9,967 nucleotides of DNA from the NCBI GenBank assembly GCA_021811925.1, contig JAKAPY010000025.1, positions 4,205 to 14,171 of the forward strand, read 5' to 3'. Positions 6,811 to 9,967 of this stretch are shown in pieces. Below the pieces are notes generated by a model. The model was given only the letters and a program-made list of their open reading frames with translations. It was not told the origin of the DNA and did not search any database. Every line of letters begins with the position of its first letter. Position 1 is the stretch's first letter. The stretch is from Thermoplasmata archaeon. GTDB taxonomy: Archaea; Thermoplasmatota; Thermoplasmata; Sysuiplasmatales; Sysuiplasmataceae. Position numbers and translations under genes: made by a program.

Positions 6811-7185
6811 ATGGCCATTCTCAAGAGAAAGGACTACGGAAGGGGAGACTCATCTCCTGTTGAAACGAGTGAGTTCATAGACCTTACACAGATGAATTTC
6901 GACTCCGATTCATCCGTGGGTGCAAAGACGCTTGTGAAAGTTGCCGAGATTTACAGATACGAGGATCTCGGGAAGTTGACCGCACATGTGTTCAACGGGC
7001 ATATGCTCATACTCGACTACACCGCTTTGTCCGGTGACCAGCTTTCGATGAAGCGCATTACGAACGAACTCAAGCTTGTCGCGAGGGACGTCGGGGGCGA
7101 CGTTGCGGGACTGGGCAAGAACTACTTCATCGTGACACCGGGCGGTGTCAAGGTGGACAGGAACAAGATCAAAGGCGGTTTCTGA
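6811..7185 (+). CDS. sepF: Archaeal SepF, membrane anchor for FtsZ in cell division
   Basis: This 124-residue protein matches archaeal SepF (formerly DUF552). A short basic N-terminus (MAILKRK) and an acidic, Ser-rich linker (about 10-38) lead to the conserved core at 41-118. The core includes VKVAEIYRYEDL, the central LILDYTALSGDQ-K-RI helix start, the Gly-rich DVGGDVAGLGKNYFIVTPGGV and a basic tail. In archaea SepF dimers bind FtsZ through the core and attach it to the membrane by the N-terminal helix, at mid-cell. Here that N-terminal segment is short and only weakly amphipathic. The ATG start follows a purine-rich AAGGGATAGG stretch and a good TATA box. The TGA stop abuts, with no intervening base, the stop of the convergent KaiC-like gene. 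No ftsZ is visible in the window. Identity is secure. Confidence 0.93.
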   Translation: MAILKRKDYGRGDSSPVETSEFIDLTQMNFDSDSSVGAKTLVKVAEIYRYEDLGKLTAHVFNGHMLILDYTALSGDQLSMKRITNELKLVARDVGGDVAGLGKNYFIVTPGGVKVDRNKIKGGF

Positions 7186-7908
7186 TCACTCTGAAATTGG
7201 CGGGGTCGCTGAGAATACCCCATCCTTGAATATGAGGGTCAGGTAACCGTGCTCTACCCTTGAGTGGCGCATCTTCAGGCATCTTATCCTGAGCTGGTAG
7301 TCCGCTTCTCCCACCTGATGGAATCTCATTGCAATCGTCCCGTCGGCAAGGAAATCCTCGCCGTAGGCTGAAATTTCCTCCTTGCCGGGCTGCAATTCGG
7401 AGATTATGAACGCCGTTATGTCAAGCTTTCTTATGAAACCGAAGAAATGGAAGAGCTCCTGCCTTGGATTCTGGGCTTTTGCAAGTGAGAAGATTGCGTT
7501 CAGCGAGTCAATGACAAGCAGGTCCACGCCGTGCGTGTCGTACCTTTTCTTGATGTACTCCTCAAGGATCTTGAACCAGTCTCTCCCGTTGTCTGCCTCG
7601 GCATGTTCCAGCCTGAGGCTGCCTATGTCGGATATTGTGAACTTGTCCTCGTCATACGGCCAGAAGCCGAGGTTCTTCATTGATTCAAGAAGGCTCTGCT
7701 TGTTCTCCTCAAGCGAAATGTAAAGGCACTTCTTGCCTTCCCGCCTTGTGTTGTTCCAGAGTATGTTCATCGATACCGAGGACTTCATTGTTCCAGGGGA
7801 GCCGAACAGGAGAACTATGTGGCCCTTCCTGATCCCGCCGTTGATCTTTTCATCGAACCCTTCGACGTAGGTCCTGACCCTGTCCGTCTGCAGCGTCTTT
7901 GATTCCAA
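7186..7908 (-). CDS. Single-domain KaiC/RadA-like (RecA superfamily) ATPase
   Basis: This 240-residue, one-domain protein has the KaiC-family plan. An N-terminal EGFDEKINGGIRKG block (16-29) leads to Walker A G36-S-P-G-T-M-K42-S, with Met in place of the usual Gly before the lysine. It is followed by YISLEE with the paired catalytic-type glutamates E67-E68, and Walker B V128-D-L-L-V-I-D134. Archaeal KaiC-like proteins bind and hydrolyse ATP and usually form rings; most have no proven role, and this one shows no partner domain. The start is TTG at 7908: an in-frame TAA lies upstream (near 7938) with no ATG or GTG in between, and the next in-frame Met falls inside the P-loop. A TATA-like box is about 32 nt away. 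The gene is convergent with sepF and divergent from the HD gene. Family assignment is strong; function is unknown. Confidence 0.9.
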   Translation of the reverse strand: MESKTLQTDRVRTYVEGFDEKINGGIRKGHIVLLFGSPGTMKSSVSMNILWNNTRREGKKCLYISLEENKQSLLESMKNLGFWPYDEDKFTISDIGSLRLEHAEADNGRDWFKILEEYIKKRYDTHGVDLLVIDSLNAIFSLAKAQNPRQELFHFFGFIRKLDITAFIISELQPGKEEISAYGEDFLADGTIAMRFHQVGEADYQLRIRCLKMRHSRVEHGYLTLIFKDGVFSATPPISE

Positions 7909-7934
7909 GGTATCGCCTACTACTGGAAGTGAGT

Positions 7935-7945
7935 CGATTTAAAGC
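7935..7945 (-). promoter_or_regulatory. TATA-like box of the KaiC-like gene
   Basis: GCTTTAAATCG on the minus strand is centred near 7940, predicting a start near 7914 and a leader of about 6 nt before TTG 7908. Its TTTAAA core is symmetrical, so it might also serve the plus-strand HD gene with a leader of about 60 nt. Confidence 0.45.
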
Positions 7946-7976
7946 TGATTGCTCAATTTTCGTTTTGTTGATTCAC

Positions 7977-7989
7977 CCGCCTCCGGCGG
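7977..7989. other. GC-rich perfect inverted repeat in the divergent kaiC-like/HD promoter region
   Basis: CCGCC-TCC-GGCGG forms a perfect 5-bp stem with a 3-nt loop. It lies a few bases upstream of the second dyad at 7994-8010, in the 118-bp intergenic region. Confidence 0.35.
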
Positions 7990-7993
7990 CAAC

Positions 7994-8010
7994 CAATGAA
8001 ATAGTCATTG
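7994..8010. promoter_or_regulatory. Dyad overlapping the presumed HD-gene TATA-like element (candidate operator)
   Basis: CAATGA (7994-7999) and TCATTG (8005-8010) are perfect complements around AATAG. The AAATAG in the middle is centred about 25 nt before the HD-gene ATG at 8027, so the dyad overlaps the likely TATA position. Operator function is inference from position and symmetry alone. Confidence 0.35.
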
Positions 8011-8026
8011 CGGCAATTGACCATGG

Positions 8027-9298
8027 ATGCGAAGCAGCGATAAAGTAATACACGACTCCGTGCACGGAAGCGTCCTCCTCCCCACAAGCTTCGAGCGCAT
8101 ACTCAGCACACCCGAGATGCAGCGCATGGGGCAGATACACCAGACCGGCCTTGCAAACCTTGTCTTCCCGGGTGCCAACCACACCAGGCTGGAGCACATG
8201 CTCGGGACATTCCATCTTGCCTCAACCTTCGGCGATGCGCTCGGCATCGAAGGGTGGGAGAGGGATTTGCTCCTTGCCTCTGCCCTGGTGCACGATGTGG
8301 GCCATCCCCCTTTTTCCCACACGTTCGAGGAGGTGCTCAGGCGGCGGCTGAGGGTGGACCACATGGAGCTCACGGCACGCATAATCAGGGGGGAGGCCGA
8401 CATAGTGCCAGACAGCGAGCAGTACGTGGTCAGGCGGGTGCCGAGAATCGTTGATTGCCTGGAAAAGATGGGGCTTGACCCGAAGGATGTTGCCCAGGTA
8501 GTGATGAAGGAGAGGGGGGCCCGCGGCGTCCCCGCGTACATAACTTCTCTTATACACGGCCCCGTGGACGTGGACCAGATTGACTATCTGATGCGCGACT
8601 CATATTTCACCGGGGTGGCGTCAGGAAGGGTGGATGCTGACAGGATAATACGCACTTCCCAGATCATCGGGAACAGGATGGTTGTAAGAAGCAGCGGCAT
8701 CCCTGCCATCGAGGGGCTGATTGTTTCCAGGGCCCTCATGAACAGCGCGGTCTATTTCCACAAGACAGTAAGGATAGCGGAGATGATGCTTACAAAGGCC
8801 GTTTCCATGCTGGACAAGGCTGTCTTTGGTGACGTCTACAAGGACACCGATTCGTCCTTTTCGGAGCGGCTTATCAGGCAGGGCGGATTTCCCCGGGACA
8901 TTGCACTGCGGCTCAAGTACAGGAGGCTGTACAAGTCGGCCCTGATGATAGGCATCAGTGAGATGGCCGCCGGCGAAAATAGTGCCGTTGCCGACATTGC
9001 AAGGGAGGGCAGGGTACCCGCGGTCGAGGATGAAATCTGCGATTCGCTTGGCCTGGAGCACGGGGCTGTAATAGTCGACACGGCGCAGCCGGAGTACCTC
9101 ACGGGTGCGGGAATGAAAGGCAAGACAGAGGTCCCCATAATGGATGAAGGCGGGACTGTCAGGCCGCTTACAAGGCTGAGTTCAATAGCGCGTGCGGTCC
9201 AGCTTCATTCCAGGCAGGAATGGGGCCTTCTTGTTGCGTGCGACGGAAGCATTGCCCCGAAAGTTTCGGAGGCGGCGAAGAGAATCATACTTGGCTGA
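8027..9298 (+). CDS. HD-domain phosphohydrolase, SAMHD1/dNTPase-like (COG1078 type)
   Basis: This 423-residue protein has a complete HD metal site: H57 in TRLEHMLG, H89-D90 in HDVGHPPFSH with H93 and H98 following, and D183 in HGPVDVDQIDYLMRD. These three blocks, spaced as here, define the SAMHD1/COG1078 group, whose characterised members cleave dNTPs to nucleosides and triphosphate; some members act on other phosphorylated substrates. There is no SAM domain. The C-terminal third (about 330-423) is the family's usual mixed alpha/beta tail. It is expected to be cytosolic and metal-dependent. The ATG at 8027 is preferred over an out-of-frame ATG 4 nt earlier; it gives the family's usual start (KVIHDSVHG). 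The gene is divergent from the KaiC-like gene and convergent with marR. Family assignment is secure; substrate is inferred. Confidence 0.94.
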   Translation: MRSSDKVIHDSVHGSVLLPTSFERILSTPEMQRMGQIHQTGLANLVFPGANHTRLEHMLGTFHLASTFGDALGIEGWERDLLLASALVHDVGHPPFSHTFEEVLRRRLRVDHMELTARIIRGEADIVPDSEQYVVRRVPRIVDCLEKMGLDPKDVAQVVMKERGARGVPAYITSLIHGPVDVDQIDYLMRDSYFTGVASGRVDADRIIRTSQIIGNRMVVRSSGIPAIEGLIVSRALMNSAVYFHKTVRIAEMMLTKAVSMLDKAVFGDVYKDTDSSFSERLIRQGGFPRDIALRLKYRRLYKSALMIGISEMAAGENSAVADIAREGRVPAVEDEICDSLGLEHGAVIVDTAQPEYLTGAGMKGKTEVPIMDEGGTVRPLTRLSSIARAVQLHSRQEWGLLVACDGSIAPKVSEAAKRIILG

Positions 9299-9345
9299 CG
9301 TTGTTTCCACCATCCCGGTGCCGCGGTCTGCCCCGCGCCTTCCGG

Positions 9346-9360
9346 CAGCCGGCACGGCTG
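9346..9360. terminator. Hairpin in the convergent HD/marR gap, possible bidirectional terminator
   Basis: CAGCCG-GCA-CGGCTG is a perfect 6-bp stem with a 3-nt loop within the 74-bp gap between the two convergent stop codons. Neither flank has a T-run, which archaeal termination normally uses, so the role is uncertain. Confidence 0.25.
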
Positions 9361-9372
9361 CATGCATCTCCC

Positions 9373-9840
9373 TTACTCACCGGGCGGAGTGCGCTCGCTC
9401 TTCCGGCCAACCGCCTTCTGCAGCAGCCCGTGAAGCACGATTTTCTCTTCGGAACCAAGAGAATCAAAAAGATGGGCAAGGGCATCAATTCTCTCCCTTC
9501 TCCAGAGTTCGAACTGCTGCCTGCCGTGTTTTGTGAGGTCTACCATCACAACCCTCTCGTCATCGCTATCCCTGTTACGGCTGACGAGATTCTCCGATTC
9601 GAGCTTCTTGACAGAAATGGTGACAGGGCTGGACGTTGTGCCAATTTTCGTTGCTATGTCCTTGACCCTGTGCGCTCCCGAGTTGTAAAGCAGCCGCAGA
9701 ATCCAGTACTTTTCGGGTGATATCCTGCCCGACTTGACTGGATGCGCAGATGCCCTGGCTGCCCTCCAGAGTTCCCAAACATCGTCCGCAATCCTCTCCG
9801 CAAGCAGCTTTTCGCTATTCTCAGAGATTTGGCCCTTCAT
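9373..9840 (-). CDS. MarR-family winged-helix transcriptional regulator
   Basis: This 155-residue protein has the typical MarR length and order. N- and C-terminal helices for dimerisation (about 8-32 and 105-145) flank a winged helix at about 41-103. The helix-turn-helix is VKDIATKIGTTSSPVTISVKKLESENLVSR (59-88 in two parts), and the wing carries the family's D-x-D-x-R-type signature as RDSDDERVV (90-98). MarR dimers usually bind a palindrome near their own promoter and often control an adjacent divergent gene, with release by small ligands or oxidants. No sensing cysteine is present in this protein, so ligand binding is more likely than thiol oxidation. The ATG at 9840 is the only good start: the frame above it soon meets a TAA. 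AT-rich dyads upstream (9872-9892 and 9922-9951) are candidate operators. The gene is convergent with the HD gene. Confidence 0.94.
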   Translation of the reverse strand: MKGQISENSEKLLAERIADDVWELWRAARASAHPVKSGRISPEKYWILRLLYNSGAHRVKDIATKIGTTSSPVTISVKKLESENLVSRNRDSDDERVVMVDLTKHGRQQFELWRRERIDALAHLFDSLGSEEKIVLHGLLQKAVGRKSERTPPGE

Positions 9841-9871
9841 CCGATCAACAATTTAGGGGGCGGCTGCTGAT

Positions 9872-9892
9872 TTGACTTGGGGGGCTAGTCAA
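9872..9892. promoter_or_regulatory. Inverted repeat in the marR leader region
   Basis: TTGACT (9872-9877) and AGTCAA (9887-9892) are perfect complements around a 9-nt G-rich centre, with half-site centres 15 bp apart. The site lies between the likely promoter and the marR ATG, so it may be a MarR operator or a leader hairpin. Confidence 0.35.
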
Positions 9893-9921
9893 CAACCGTC
9901 CTCGCAGTATCATTGGAAAAG

Positions 9922-9951
9922 GTTCTACTTAAAATTATTTTATATAGAAAC
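9922..9951. promoter_or_regulatory. AT-rich promoter region with near-perfect dyad, likely divergent marR promoter and operator
   Basis: Left arm GTTCTACTTAAAAT (9922-9935) and right arm ATTTTATATAGAAAC (9937-9951) are complementary at 12 of 14 positions once one base is skipped, around a single central T. The dyad contains TATA-like sequence on both strands (TTATATAG plus; CTATATAAAA minus). It is far more AT-rich than its surroundings. On the minus strand it would start marR with a leader of about 65-75 nt. On the plus strand it would serve a gene beginning at the window edge. Confidence 0.5.
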
Positions 9952-9967
9952 TATTTTGATAATGTCG

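Noticed and set aside
9192..9720. Plus-strand open frames over the HD-gene end and marR (9192-9536, 9220-9720)
   Set aside because: They are antisense to marR and in a different frame from the HD gene; no family signature is seen.
1..9967. A defence island, CRISPR array, IS element or tRNA/rRNA
   Set aside because: Reading both strands revealed no repeat-spacer series, transposase, integrase, cloverleaf or rRNA-like sequence; the HD and KaiC-like genes alone do not establish a defence system.

Overview
The window is archaeal chromosomal DNA, most likely from a moderately GC-rich member of the Thermoplasmatota (the class is inferred, not proven). The archaeal signs are an archaeal-type SepF (DUF552), a single-domain KaiC/RadA-like ATPase, an archaeal Elp3, a stand-alone PUA protein of the Tma20/MCT-1 type, heavy use of AGG/AGA for arginine and ATA for isoleucine, and TATA-like boxes about 24-28 nt upstream of many start codons with little or no room for a leader. 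No rRNA, tRNA, CRISPR array, insertion sequence or phage gene was seen.

Layout: (1) 1-1429, minus: the 5' part of a gene for a Cys4 zinc-finger, coiled-coil and TPR protein that runs off the left edge. (2) 1585-3135, minus: Elp3, a tRNA wobble-uridine modification enzyme. (3) 3183-4115, minus: a double zinc-ribbon, five-TM membrane protein. It is divergent from (4) 4212-4724, plus: a PUA RNA-binding protein, followed by (5) 4770-5375, plus: an unrecognised six-TM protein. (6) 5554-6636, plus: a HisC-type aminotransferase. (7) 6811-7185, plus: SepF, the FtsZ membrane anchor. It meets, with no intervening base, (8) 7186-7908, minus: a KaiC-like ATPase. That gene is divergent from (9) 8027-9298, plus: an HD-domain phosphohydrolase of the SAMHD1/dNTPase type. 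(10) 9373-9840, minus: a MarR regulator, convergent with the HD gene. Its upstream region holds an AT-rich dyad and what may be the first codons of a divergent plus-strand gene at the right edge.

Most genes look singly transcribed, each with its own TATA-like box. The only plausible same-strand operon is PUA plus the six-TM protein. Themes are translation (Elp3, PUA), cell division (SepF), nucleotide pool or signalling (HD protein, KaiC-like ATPase), amino-acid metabolism (HisC) and local transcriptional control (MarR). I see no clear multi-gene defence or biosynthetic system. The items most worth following are the unrecognised zinc-finger/TPR protein, the two uncharacterised membrane proteins beside translation genes, the sepF/KaiC-like pair with abutting stop codons, and the dyads in the kaiC-like/HD and MarR promoter regions. 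No gene-free stretch exceeds 300 bases; the longest gaps (5376-5553 and 6637-6810) contain only promoter-like signals and weak hairpins.
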